Shown piece after piece: positions 22,352 to 32,275 of a stretch of 64,000 nucleotides of DNA. Numbering within the stretch: the first letter of the stretch is position 1; every line of letters begins with the position of its first letter. The stretch spans positions 21,329,927 through 21,393,926 of the forward strand of contig JANJXV010000024.1 of NCBI GenBank assembly GCA_024803745.1, in the 5' to 3' direction. This stretch comes from Megascapheus bottae. Taxonomy: Eukaryota > Chordata > Mammalia > Rodentia > Geomyidae. Below the pieces are notes generated by a model, which worked only from the letters and a program-made list of their open reading frames with translations, had not been told where the DNA came from and did not search any database. The position numbers and the translations under genes are program-made.

Positions 22352-22596
22352 GCCAGGCACAGTGGCTCACGCCTGTAATCCTAGCTACTCCGGAGGCTGA
22401 GATCTGAGAATCTCAGTTCAAAGCCATCATGGGCACTAAAATCCATGAGACTCTTATCTCCAATTAACCACCAGAAAATTGGAAGTGGCACTATGGCTCA
22501 AGGAGTAGGGTGGTAGCCTTGAGCTGAAGAGCTCAGGGACAGTGCCAGACCCAGAGTTCAAGCCCCACAACTGACAAAAAAAAAAAAAAAAAAAAA
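22352..22596 (+). mobile_element. B1-Geo SINE with perfect TSD
   Basis: Full-length sense copy, the best B1-Geo reference here. 15-bp TSD AAAAGAACTAGACTT at 22337-22351 and 22597-22611, and an A-tail of about 26. Geo hairpin GAGCT (22521-22525) with AGCTC (22530-22534), loop GAAG. Confidence 0.95.
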
Positions 22597-22734
22597 AAAA
22601 GAACTAGACTTTTTGGTAGAAGTAGATTTTTTCCTCATCTATTTACCTCACTTACAAATTTATCAAGTTTAAAAATACATGTGATCCACTATCCTACAAC
22701 CTGGAGGAAATTATTTAAATTTTTGTTTATTTAT

Positions 22735-22860
22735 GTTGGCAGAGATCCAGAGGATCATAGTTTGAGGCCAGCCTACACAGAAAAGTTGGAGGGACCCCAT
22801 CTCCAAAATAATCAGCAAAAAGCCGGACTAGAGATGTGGCTCAAGTGGTAGAATGCCACT
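22735..22860 (+). mobile_element. 7SL/tRNA-type SINE remnant
   Basis: GAGGATCATAGTTTGAGGCC and CCCCATCTCCAAAATAATC resemble an older 7SL-type monomer; GATGTGGCTCAAGTGGTAG follows as a Geo/tRNA-like start that breaks off. Confidence 0.55.
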
Positions 22861-22921
22861 GAGCAGGCAAACTAAGTGAAGATAGACTTTCAGTCTGAAC
22901 CTTGATGCCAGAAATAAGTAA

Positions 22922-23112
22922 GTGCCAGGAGTTTGGCCTAGTGGTAGAGTGCCTGCCTAGCATGCACGAAGACCCGGGTTCAATTCCTCGGTACCACATA
23001 CATAGGAAAAAGCCAGAAGTGGTGCTGAGGCTCAAGTGGTAGAGCTCTAGCCTTGAGAAAGTCCAAGGACAGAGCTCAGTCTCTGAGCCCGAGCCCAGGC
23101 CTGGCAAAAAAA
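22922..23112 (+). mobile_element. IDL-Geo dimeric SINE
   Basis: Sense copy from GCCAGGAGTTTGGCCTAGTG to GCCCAGGCCTGGCAAAA. GTAAGTGCCA flanks the insert on the left and recurs near 23177, a possible short TSD. Confidence 0.92.
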
Positions 23113-23705
23113 CAAAACAAAACAAAACAACCCCCCAAACAAATAAACAAATAGTAAATAAAAATAAATATAATATGGTAAGTGCCATGGAGACAAAAAA
23201 CAATATTTATGTTATATTTCATCATTTGTTTTTCAGTAAAGTTGTTCTAGCTTAACTTCATTATGGGAATGCATGGATGTATCTAGTTTTAATTTGTATG
23301 TGACTATGCTAATTAAAAAGTTAATTTTATAGCCAAATGATTATAGTTCTTTGTTATTTGTTAGTTTTTGAGCTTTTAGGCAGCTGAATAGTCACACACA
23401 TTTCCTTCTTTGAATTTTTTTTGTGCATTGTCTTCTACTTAATGGAAATTATGTAGGAATTTAAGTAGGAAATTTAGTAGGAATACTAAAGGCCTATTCT
23501 GTTTACAATAAGCCCTTATTGATATGTTGTTGGGTCCCTCATATATAAGGGTCAGTTAGTCTTAAACAGTGACACAGTGAAAAGGTAAAAGTGAGAAAAG
23601 CCAGCAGAAGCCTAGAAGTTCCCTTCCTCCCCTTCCCTCCCCCTCCTCCTCCACCTCCCTTCTGATGTCATGAACAAAAAGTGGTCAGATGAGAAAGAAG
23701 TGTAG

Positions 23706-23935
23706 GGCTGGGAGTTTGGCCTAGTGGTAGAGTGCTTGCCTAGCATGTACAACGACTCAGGTCAAAAGCTGGAAATGGCACTGTGGCTCAAATGGCAGAG
23801 CTCTAACCTTGAGAAAGCCCAGGGACAGTACTCAGGCCCTGAGTTCAAGCCTCAGGACTGGCAAGAAAGAGAGAGGGGGGGAGGGGAGGGAAAGAGGGAA
23901 GGGAAGAGAGGGAGGCGGGAGAGAGAGAAAGGTGT
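23706..23935 (+). mobile_element. IDL-Geo SINE with a deletion, plus GA-rich tail
   Basis: The 3' part of the left half including its B box is missing (CAACGACTCAGGTCAAAAGC). The Geo half is complete. The A-rich tail has expanded into (GA)/(GGGA) sequence up to about 23932. Confidence 0.87.
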
Positions 23936-24177
23936 AGTTTAGAAGAACGATGTGAAGGAAGAAAGAAATAGAGGTAGATGAGTGAATGAGGATAGGCTGA
24001 CTAGGAGAGAAAAGAAAGCAGAACTGAATGGAACAAAACAGTAAACAAAGGAAACAAGGACAGCGTGGATACCAGACTGGTCAAAGAGTACTAGACTGTT
24101 ACACAATTTCCTAATCATGGGATAATTACCTTTTCTTTTTTTCTGCCTCCCCTAACTCAGCTCATCTCCAGGAAAAG

Positions 24178-24278
24178 ATGACCGCGTTCTACAAGACACT
24201 CCGGAATCATTGGAAGAAAACCACAGCTGGGCTCTGCTTGCTGACCTGGGGTGGCCACTGGCTGTATGGGAAACACTG
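24178..24278 (+). CDS. AGK: AGK coding exon (exon 2), residues 1-33 and part of 34
   Basis: The acceptor is at 24159-24160 after a pyrimidine run, giving 17 nt of 5' UTR before the ATG; an alternative AG at 24169-24170 would shorten the UTR only. The ATG has A at -3. The exon encodes a basic stretch (residues 6-14, KTLRNHWKK) followed by a hydrophobic segment (about 15-31, rich in Leu, Gly and Trp). This is the known N-terminal membrane anchor and mitochondrial targeting region. Compared with the human protein as I recall it, residues 3 and 5 are Ala and Tyr instead of Val and Phe. Donor GTAAGT starts at 24279, splitting the Cys34 codon (phase 2). Confidence 0.97.
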
Positions 24279-24867
24279 GTAAGTGTTTACCCCAATCTCA
24301 AAACAGCCCCAAGGGCTGGAGGTTGAAATCTTGTCTCTGTAACACACTGTGGGCAAAAAAAGATATTCAAACCAGAAGCAAACATAGAAGTTTCTTATAA
24401 TCAATTCTATAGAATTGAAATATAGGAACTATTAGCAGTCACACTCCGAGGGACATAGATTATATAGTGATGAGACTGGAAAGGAAATTATTTTTATTTT
24501 ATTTATTGTTGAAGAAATTGAGGTCAATCCTGGAGAGTGTAAACGCCTCTTTGAAGTCGGTAGTTGATGAATATTGGAATTCATGTACCTCCTTGGTCCA
24601 TTATTTACTCCTTACTAAGGTTACTAGACACTCACTGTCTGTGCCTCCTCCGTCCCCTTGACTGTCCCCATCTATTCTGTGAACCTAGGTACAGTTAAAA
24701 GCAACAAAGACTTTCAGTCCCTTTTTTTGAATAACAGTTCAACACAATCCTGGGTTTTATTAGCCTTCAGACATGGAGGTAGAGAAAAGTACCAAAGCCC
24801 ATCTTCTGGTTTAATATGGTAATGAAATTAAATATAAGTTTTAGTATAAAAAAATCAGCTAATCATA

Positions 24868-25066
24868 GGCCGGGAGTTTGGCCTACTGGTAGAGTGCTTG
24901 CCTAGCATGAGTGAAGACCTGGTTCTTTCAATTCCTCAGTACCACACACATAGAAAAAAGCTGAAAGTGGTGCTGTGGCCCAGTGGTAAAGTGCTAGCCT
25001 TGAGGAAAGCCCAAGGACAGTGTTCAGGCCCTGAGTTCAAGCCCCAGGACTGGCAAATAAATAAAC
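24868..25066 (+). mobile_element. IDL-Geo dimeric SINE with TSD
   Basis: 17-bp TSD with one change: AAAATCAGCTAATCATA at 24851-24867 and 25067-25083. Sense orientation, about 590 bp after the AGK exon 2 donor. Confidence 0.94.
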
Positions 25067-25289
25067 AAAATCAGCCAATCATAGTGCAGTCTTCGATATG
25101 TAGCAACACAGGACTCCAGAAGTCTTAAGTGAAATCAGTTTTGTGTTGGAAATGTCCGCATTGGAAAAAAGAAAATTCATATTGATAATTTTTGTGAATA
25201 TTCTCAACTCTCCTTTGTGGGAAACACTAGGCTCACTGTGATGTGCATTTTTCTTTCTTTCTTTTTTTTTTTTTTGAAAACATGAATCT

Positions 25290-25531
25290 TTAAGCTGGGT
25301 GCGGTAGCTTAAACCTGTAATCTTAGCTACTTAAAGAGACTGAGATCTGAGGATCGTGGTTCAAAGCCAGCCTGGGCACTAAAGTCTGTGAGACGCTTAT
25401 CTCCAATTAACCACTAGAAAACTGGAAGTGGCACTGTATTAGGGTGGTAGCCTTGAGCTGAAGAGCTCAGGGATAGTATACAGGCCCAGAGTTCAAGCCC
25501 CACAACCAATGAAAAAATAAATAAGAATAAA
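25290..25531 (+). mobile_element. B1-Geo SINE, partly deleted
   Basis: Head, linker and Geo half present; the Geo A box is lost by a small deletion (GGCACTGTATTAGGGTGG). Confidence 0.87.
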
Positions 25532-25561
25532 AGAATCTTTTTAAAATATTACCTTGCATAC

Positions 25562-25778
25562 TGATATATATATATATATATATATTTTCTTTTTCTTTTT
25601 GTCATTCCTGGAGCTTGAACTCAGAGCCTGGGCACTGTCCTTGGGCTTTCTCAAGGTTAGCACTCTACCACTTGAGCCACAGCACCACTTCTGGCTTTTT
25701 CTGTGTATGTGGTACTGAGGACTCAAACCCAGGGCTTCATGTATTCTGCCACTAGGCCATGCTCCCCGCTCTGATATC
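25562..25778 (-). mobile_element. IDL-Geo dimeric SINE preceded by (TA)n
   Basis: (TA)12 at 25562-25586, then an antisense IDL-Geo with a shortened left half. Confidence 0.88.
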
Positions 25779-26435
25779 TCCTTTTCTGCAGCCTTATAAC
25801 TTGGAATGTAGTTGCCTTCCCTTGCCTCTGTTCTTTTCTTCCTAAGTATTCTCAAGATTAAGCTGTCAGATTACATTAGCTAGCATGTCTGAGGAAACCT
25901 AAGAAGTTTATCATTTATAGTGTAAAAAAGACAAGGGTGGCACATTTATTTTAGCAAATGGAATATGAGGCGTGCGGTGTTTTGTGTCTCCTCTTTCTTA
26001 ACTAACTTGAGCCTTCAAGGAGAGGTTCCATGTGCCTCCTTGTAGGAGCTCCAAGCTTCATCCAGGGATCCAGACACCCACTGGTGGTTACTATTGCCTT
26101 CCAAACTAGGTGAATGGTTTTAGCAGCTGAAACTTCAAGACGACTTCAGAGATTCTGTAAGAACGTCTTGGACTCTTGAGACTTTAAGAAGGGCCTGTTA
26201 GGTGATCAGAGTGATCAGAGGCCCCATTCTGGGTTAGTTTAAAGGCAGCTTGAACCCAAACTGTTCTAGAAGCCTGGAGGCCTCATTTTTGCTCTGTTTC
26301 TGCCCTTGAAATTCAAGGTTATTATCCCAAGTGTTACCCTCCCCCCCACACACATTGTCCTTTTTTCTTGCCCTCAGTCTTATCTGCATGCTTTGGAGCT
26401 ACTTAACTATTTTATTATTACTGTTAATTTTTTTC
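25779..26435. other. Intron 2 sequence, nothing recognised
   Basis: No exon or repeat identified. Confidence 0.45.
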
Positions 26436-26437
26436 CC

Positions 26438-26562
26438 TTCCTGGCGCTTGAACACTGGGCCAGAGCATTGTCCCTGAGCTTTTGTGCTCATTTTACTACT
26501 TAAGCCACAGCTCCTCTTTAGGCATTGTAGTTAATTAGAGGTAATAGTCTCTATGTCAGTTA
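26438..26562 (-). mobile_element. B1-Geo SINE, Geo and linker part
   Basis: CTTGAACACTGGGCCAGAGC through TAATTAGAGGTAATAGTCTC; the head is missing. Confidence 0.7.
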
Positions 26563-26754
26563 TAGAGGGGGGAAACACACAAGAGAAAGAAGAGCTGAGC
26601 ACTTGATCCTTCTGACTTCTCCCTCGGAACTCATACTTCCAGCCCGGTGAATCCTCCTGAAGGAAGTAGTACACTTAATCTGTAGTCAGGCTACTCTTTG
26701 TTTTCTACAAAGTCTATTTTGAAATATTCATGATTTTCTTTCATCTACCTTCTT

Positions 26755-26998
26755 CAGCATCCCAGCTTTACTATGTAGAGACAGAATCTTGTGGGCTTTT
26801 GTGCCTGAGCTGTCCTGACACTAAGTCCTGCCTAGTCGCAGCTTTTCATGTCGGTCTGTGTGCCACTGCGCCCAGCGACAAGTTGGGAAAGTGGCTTCAG
26901 GAACTTGTCTGCCTGGTCTAGCATTGAACCTCAACCCTCCCAAACTCAGCCTTCTAAGAACCTAGCGTCACAGGCATGAGCCACCAGCACCTGACTTA
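26755..26998 (-). mobile_element. Old SINE with B1-type head
   Basis: Antisense head (CACAGGCATGAGCCACCAGC) and CTGCCTGGTCTAGCATTGAA are clear. The 5' portion looks like an older 7SL arm (TGTGCCACTGCGCCCAGCG). Possibly two overlapping elements. Confidence 0.6.
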
Positions 26999-26999
26999 A

Positions 27000-27675
27000 A
27001 TGGGCACTTGCTAATTTTCACATTGACTTCCCTTTGATCATTTCTTTTCAGTCATTTTTTTGAGTATCTTCTTGCTGTACATGTCCTTTAAATGCTGTGG
27101 TTCCCCAGGTTCCATTTTCATTCTGTGTATTTTGTAAGTGATCTCAACCACATGTTTGTTTTTCAGGTAGGACAGAAATTTTGGTGACATCATGTTTCCT
27201 TAGCTTAGATAATTACTTCTTTGGACATCCTGTGTAAGCATGGGGGAAAAAAAATCAGATTTTTGGAAAATTTGCATATTTAAATTTTATCTGTCTCTTG
27301 TATTGCTTCCCTTGGCAGCACTAGGTATTTATTTGCAGGTTTTATTTTATTGTGAATAATGTTTGTGAGTAGGAATTCCCCCTTCTTTTCCCCTCTGCAT
27401 AATTTCCCCACAGCAGGCTGCAGTAGTCGATAGTAGCAGCAGGTTCATCTCTCAGCTCACCTCAGTAAGAGCAATTGAAGAGAGGAAATGACCCTGTTCC
27501 TTGAGAGTAAGGAGAGTTTAAGTAGCGCTCATTCCTCTTCAGCTGCTCTTACGGAGCTTTCTGGATTCCCTGGGGAAGATCATGTTCCAGCTTTCTCAGT
27601 TCATCATGTCAGCAGTTTACCTGCAAGTGTTTCTGACTCATTTGTAGTCCTTTTAGTAGCAAAGAGCCTGCTAAT
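27000..27675. other. Intron 2 sequence, nothing recognised
   Basis: No exon or repeat identified. Confidence 0.45.
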
Positions 27676-27690
27676 AAAAAGTAACAGAAG

Positions 27691-27923
27691 AATCTGGATG
27701 CCAGTGGCTCACGCCTGTAATCTTAACTACTCAGAAGTCTGAGATCTGAGGATTTCAGTTTGAACCCAGCCTGATCAAGAAAGTCCATGTGATTCTTTTT
27801 GCCCAATTAAGCACCAGAAATGCTGGAAATAGAGCTGTGGCTCAAGTGATAGAGTACTGTCCTTGAGCAGAAAAACTCAAGAGATAGCGCTTAAACTCCA
27901 AGACAGGCACATTAAAAAAAAAA
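27691..27923 (+). mobile_element. B1-Geo SINE, older hairpin type
   Basis: TSD AAAAAGTAACAGAAG at 27676-27690 and, with one change, 27924-27938. Hairpin CTTGAG (27862-27867) with CTCAAG (27876-27881), a 6-bp stem, different from the usual B1-Geo hairpin. Confidence 0.9.
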
Positions 27924-27984
27924 AAAAAGTAGCAGAAGGAAAGGAGGCAGTAAGGTATGAAAATTGTCTGGAGTCAACAGCAGT

Positions 27985-28110
27985 GACATTTCCAGCCACG
28001 TAACCTAGGCTTTCTAGGACTCGTGTTCTGTGCAGAATGGGGATAATAACTGTCACACAAAGGTCATTGAAGGCTTGAGTTAGGTAACTCTAAAGCTTTT
28101 AGGTCCAGGT
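27985..28110 (+). mobile_element. MIR-like SINE
   Basis: GTAACCTAGGC, AATGGGGATAATAACTGTCA and CTTGAGTTAGGTAACTC in MIR order. Confidence 0.6.
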
Positions 28111-28214
28111 CTGCTGGATGTCAGAGTTCAAAACTTGCGGATAAGCATGATGTGATACTCAGGACGGGGAATTTAAATAAAACACTTGGTGATTGGGCAA
28201 CAAAATGCTTGAGT

Positions 28215-28292
28215 GACAGCTAGTAGGGAACTCCTAAGATGGTTTTGTAAGATGACAGCTAGGAGGGAACTCCTAAGATGGTTTTGTAAGAT
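28215..28292. repeat. 39-bp tandem duplication
   Basis: Two adjacent copies of a 39-mer (starts GACAGCTAG, ends TTTTGTAAGAT) at 28215-28253 and 28254-28292 with one mismatch. Recent, single-event duplication. Confidence 0.97.
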
Positions 28293-28299
28293 CTGAGCC

Positions 28300-28970
28300 T
28301 TTTATCTGTAATGAGACATCTTGGGAAAGTCTAGTTTTAAGACTCTTAACCACAGAAAAATTGGGCTTAAGTATTTAAGGCTATCAGACTGTATACAAAC
28401 CTTTGTTTGACTTGAGGTCAGATGTTTCTCTCATCATTGGGAATGTTGTTCTTGCTTTTCCTGGCTGTGGTGTCTCTTCATGGTTTTGGCCTTGCCACTT
28501 CTGAACCAACCCCTTGGCTTGGCAGTAAACAATGGCTCCTGCTGTCTGGCTCCTGGTTTTCTGTTTACTCCTCTGCCTCCACCTTAGCCTTTGACTCAGG
28601 ATTCCCTCCTATTTATATGGTGGAACATCTATCCTCTTACATTAGCCAGAATTCCTTTTTTTTTTTTTTTCATTTGACCAATTTTATATACATTACATAT
28701 CCCTTGCCATTAAGCTTGGAAAGCAAATATGTTGGATGGCCCTGCGTCTTGAGTTCATAATTTTTTTTTTTACTAATATTGGAGGGTTTTTTTTGTCCTC
28801 TGAACATAGAACAGGAATCATGCTTACTGTATATTGCTTTTCTAAGCACTGGTAGGAGCTGACTTTCAAGTTCTGTGATGAAAACCAATTTCTTAGAAGA
28901 CAGAAAAGTAGGAGTTTTGCCTAAGGGTGTGTTCATTGTTATTGTCTCAACTTTATTAGAACTGAGTAAT
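28300..28970. other. Intron 2 sequence, nothing recognised
   Basis: T-runs at about 28656 and 28760; the 112-codon ORF at 28422-28760 is unsupported. Confidence 0.45.
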
Positions 28971-28974
28971 GCTA

Positions 28975-29222
28975 TTGGTAATAATAGCTAACACTAAATG
29001 ATTGTCATGTGCCAGACATGATTCTAAGCACTTTGTATTTATTAACTGATTTCATCTTCTGATAACTCTGTGAGATGGCCATTATCTAATATTGGCTTGC
29101 AATTAATAGTCTTGCACACAGAGAAACAGGAACAACAAGACTAAATAATTTGCCCAGGACACAGAGCCCCTATGTGCCAGAACTATGAATTTAGAACCAG
29201 ATTAGCCTGGTCTGACCCTTTC
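28975..29222 (-). mobile_element. MIR SINE
   Basis: Antisense MIR with clear landmarks: CATGTGCCAGACATGATTCT, AAGCACTTTGTATTTATTAA and AATAATTTGCCCAGGACAC. Confidence 0.8.
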
Positions 29223-29305
29223 AGGATGGTGTATATTTTTAGGTACCTTGAAAGAAAGGAAGACCTGTGAGATGGGGATGTCTTATGCCATAATGGCTGT
29301 GTTTT

Positions 29306-30277
29306 TTTAATATATTTTTATTGTAATTAATAGAAGGGTTACGTTATATTTGCCAGATAGAAAGTGCATTACTTCATAAACATTCCTACCCTTTCTCATG
29401 TTTTTGTCCCCATTTCCCTCCCTCTCCCCCTCCCCTCATCCTGTTTTCCCCCTTCCCTATCCTATTTCAAATAAGCAAATACACATATATACAATATATC
29501 AGATAGCAAGGTAAGATACTGTAACAATATGAGATAACCAAGGGACAACAAAAGAGATGAGAAATAACATAGTACATTAAGAAAATAATCATATTATATG
29601 GCTCTTGTTTCTATATCCTGGAGGTCCTTTCATTTAGCCTCATCCTATATGGCCTTATGTATCTAGGTTTTGCCCTGTTATAAACCTCTGCTAGGAGAGC
29701 CCAAGGTGTATACTAATTATGACAAATGAGGGAAATCATTGAGTCTGTGTTCCTTTGAATCTGGCTTACTTCTCTTAATCTGATTTTTTCCAAGTCTTTC
29801 CATTTCCTTACAAATTGGGAGATGTCATTCTTTCTGCCAGCAGCATAGAATTCCATTGTGTACAAATACCACATCTTGTTGATCCACTCATCAACTGAGG
29901 GACATCTGGGTTGGTTCCATATTTTTGCTATGGTAAATAGTGCTGCAATGAACATCATTGTGCTAGTGGATTTAGTATGTCCTTGTTTCTGGACGATTGG
30001 GTAAATGCCAAGTAGTGGAATTGCTGGGTCATAGGGGAGCTCTATGTTTAGTCTTTTGAGGAACTGCCATACTGCTTTCCATAGTGGTTGAACGAGTTTA
30101 GACTCCCACCAACAGTGTAGTAGTGATCCCTCCTGTCCACATCCCCACCAGCATCTGTTGTCATTCGTTTTCTTGATCCTGGCCATTCTAACTGGAGTGA
30201 GGTGGAATCTTAGAGTTGTTTTGATGTGCATTTCTTTTATGACCAGAGATGTCGAGCATTTTCTTCATGTAGACCAT
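29306..30277 (-). mobile_element. L1 3' end, ORF2 C-terminus intact, perfect TSD
   Basis: A 972-bp 5'-truncated L1. 16-bp TSD ATAATGGCTGTGTTTT at 29290-29305 and 30278-30293. The minus-strand frame 30231-29713 encodes 172 residues of the ORF2 C-terminus without a stop (QPLWKAVWQFLKRLNIELPY, then YPIVQKQGHTKS). The 3' UTR with its G-rich tract (C-rich as written, about 29409-29455) follows, then the poly-A end at 29306. Relatively young. Confidence 0.95.
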
Positions 30278-30546
30278 ATAATGGCTGTGTTTTAAGAGTA
30301 ATTGTTACTAAAGAGTATTCAGGTAAGATCTTCTAAGTCACTCTTACCACTTTTTGGATGTCTGACTTTGGACAAATGGTTTAAGCCTTCCTGAATGTCA
30401 CTTTTACTCAACTACCACATTTTTTTGGCACAGATTGGAAATAGTGCCTTATTTTTGATAGATTATAGGTTGGTTTGTACTGCAACCTATTCAAGGGGTG
30501 CCTAAGAGGAAGAAAAAGTATTCATTTTAAAAAACTTTTTTTGTAG

Positions 30547-30790
30547 CTGGGTGCTGATGACTCATGACTGTAATATTAGCTACTCAGGAGGCTGAGATTA
30601 AGGATCACAGTTCAAAGTCAACCTGGGCACAGATGTGCAAGAGACTCTTACCTCTAATTAACCACCAGAAAACGGGAAGTGGCATTGTAGCTCCAAGTGG
30701 TAGAGCATTAGCCTTGAGCTGAAGAGCTCAGGGACAGTGCCCAGGCCCAGAGTTCAAGCCCTATGACTGACAAAAGAAAAACAACAACAA
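30547..30790 (+). mobile_element. B1-Geo SINE
   Basis: Full-length sense copy with GAGCTGAAGAGCTC hairpin and a CAA-rich tail. Confidence 0.92.
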
Positions 30791-30805
30791 AAAACCACAA
30801 TAACT

Positions 30806-30859
30806 GCGTGTGTGTGTGTGCGCGTGTGCGTGTGTGCGCGTGTGCGTGTGTGTGTGTGC

Positions 30860-30896
<37 letters not shown>

Positions 30897-30923
30897 TGTG
30901 CGTGCGCGCGCACGCGTGTGCCA
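30806..30923. repeat. (TG)n/(CG) compound repeat, Z-DNA-prone
   Basis: About 118 bp of nearly unbroken purine-pyrimidine alternation with many CG steps, ending GTGCGTGCGCGCGCACGCGT. It sits at the tail of the preceding SINE. Confidence 0.97.
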
Positions 30924-30924
30924 T

Positions 30925-31060
30925 TACTGTGGCTTGCTTATGGCCATGCCTCTAGTTCATCATTTTGCTGGTTAATTGGAGTCCTGCAGACTTTTCTGCA
31001 AGGGTTGGCTTTCAATCACAATCCTCTATATCTCTTCTAGGATTATAGGTGGTATCCTGC
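30925..31060 (-). mobile_element. B1-Geo SINE, partial and old
   Basis: Linker (CTGGTTAATTGGAGTC), then GGTTGGCTTTCAATCACAAT and AGGATTATAGGTGG. Confidence 0.65.
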
Positions 31061-31194
31061 AGTAACTGAGCCTTGATTTGCAGCAGAAAGCTCTGTCGCT
31101 AGTCTGTTGATCTGTGAATTAATCAACTAAATAAGCTGTAGCCAATGGGCTGATGGGTGGACTAAATTGTAGCCAACTAAGTTATTTATAGAAT

Positions 31195-31712
31195 CACCAT
31201 GATCCTCAGATTCTAGCCTCCTGAGTGAAGTAGGTTAGGACCCCAATAAAGTCACAAACTCTGACTGATGGTAAAAAGTCTGACCAGCTGGGGCTAACTC
31301 GGGAGTGATCCGCCCTGAACTTAAAAAGCAGCGAGTTTATAAAAACAAAAACCACAAGTAGGTACATATAGCCACACACAGGTGGCCAATGAGATTACAT
31401 TACATGATTATCCCTGCCAATGGTTAGAGTATTACTATATAAATGAACCTGTTGTTTTAAAGGTTAAGAAAAATGGGTGCATAAGCAAGTGAGCAGATTA
31501 TAGAAGCAGAACTATGTGTTAGTCTGCAAAATTTTAACCATATGATTCTAACTTTAACCCATAGTTCCTGATTCGTTTGCATGGGAATTTTCAGATAAGC
31601 TTCCTGTTTGTCTGGGGAGCTTTGTCTGGGGGGGGCTTCAGATAGCCATTAACCCATTTCACTGAGTAGCTAGGATTATAGGCATGAGCCATCAGGACCT
31701 AGCTCATGAATC
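31195..31712 (-). mobile_element. SINE head fragment split by the solo LTR
   Basis: Left piece 31195-31225 (GATCCTCAGATTCTAGCCTC) and right piece 31667-31712 (AGCTAGGATTATAGGCATGA) join as the antisense B1-type head. Only about 75 bp in total. Confidence 0.75.
31226..31661 (-). mobile_element. Solo LTR of an endogenous retrovirus, inside a SINE fragment
   Basis: A 436-bp insert starting TG (TGAAGTAGG) and ending CA (CCCATTTCA), flanked by the 5-bp duplication CTGAG (31221-31225; 31662-31666). Removing it rejoins a broken B1-Geo head (GCCTCCTGAG then TAGCTAGGATTATAGGCATG). No viral genes remain, so it is a recombined solo LTR. Minus orientation is suggested by TATAAA on that strand (31341-31336) with an inverted CCAAT upstream, but a TATATAAA also exists on the plus strand (about 31435), so orientation is tentative. 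Confidence 0.82.
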
Positions 31713-32242
31713 ATTTTAATTTGCTTTGTTTAAATTTTACTAGATTTAATAAGGTAAAAAAAAATTCCCATCTGAAACATCATTTCTGTTTCATATATGC
31801 TCATATATTGTTTTGTGTTCTCTCCTTTTTTTAACTGGAATATTTTAAGGCAAATCCCAAGTATTGTATTATTTAAGCTTTAAGTACTTTAATAGTTTAG
31901 CTTCAATAGGACTTAGAAAAAAATTGCAGTGCCATCATCGTGTACCTCACAAAATTTAAAATAGCTCTTTTATAACACGTAATAATTCGTTTATATTTTT
32001 ATTGTCCCCAAATTATCTGTCTTACAGTTTTGCTATATCAAGTTTCACAGTTTACTTTTAGTGTCTGCCTCTTAAGTCAGACTGTAAATCTTTTCCTTTT
32101 TGTAGTATTTTCTTTATAAACCAGAAAACTACATTTTCCCTACAGAATTTCCATATTCTTAGATTTAGCAGATAGCTTTCCAATAGTGTTAAGCACTGTT
32201 CAGAACTACACTCAGAAACTAAGAAACACACACACACACACA

Positions 32243-32275
<33 letters not shown>

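Noticed and set aside
24171..24278. Alternative exon 2 start at the AG ending 24170
   Set aside because: The AG at 24159-24160 has the pyrimidine tract directly before it. The choice changes only the 5' UTR, so the upstream site was kept without excluding the other.
29713..30231. 172-codon minus-strand ORF as a host gene
   Set aside because: It is the C-terminus of L1 ORF2 in a 5'-truncated copy with TSD; the same holds for 36855-37364. Not functional elements.
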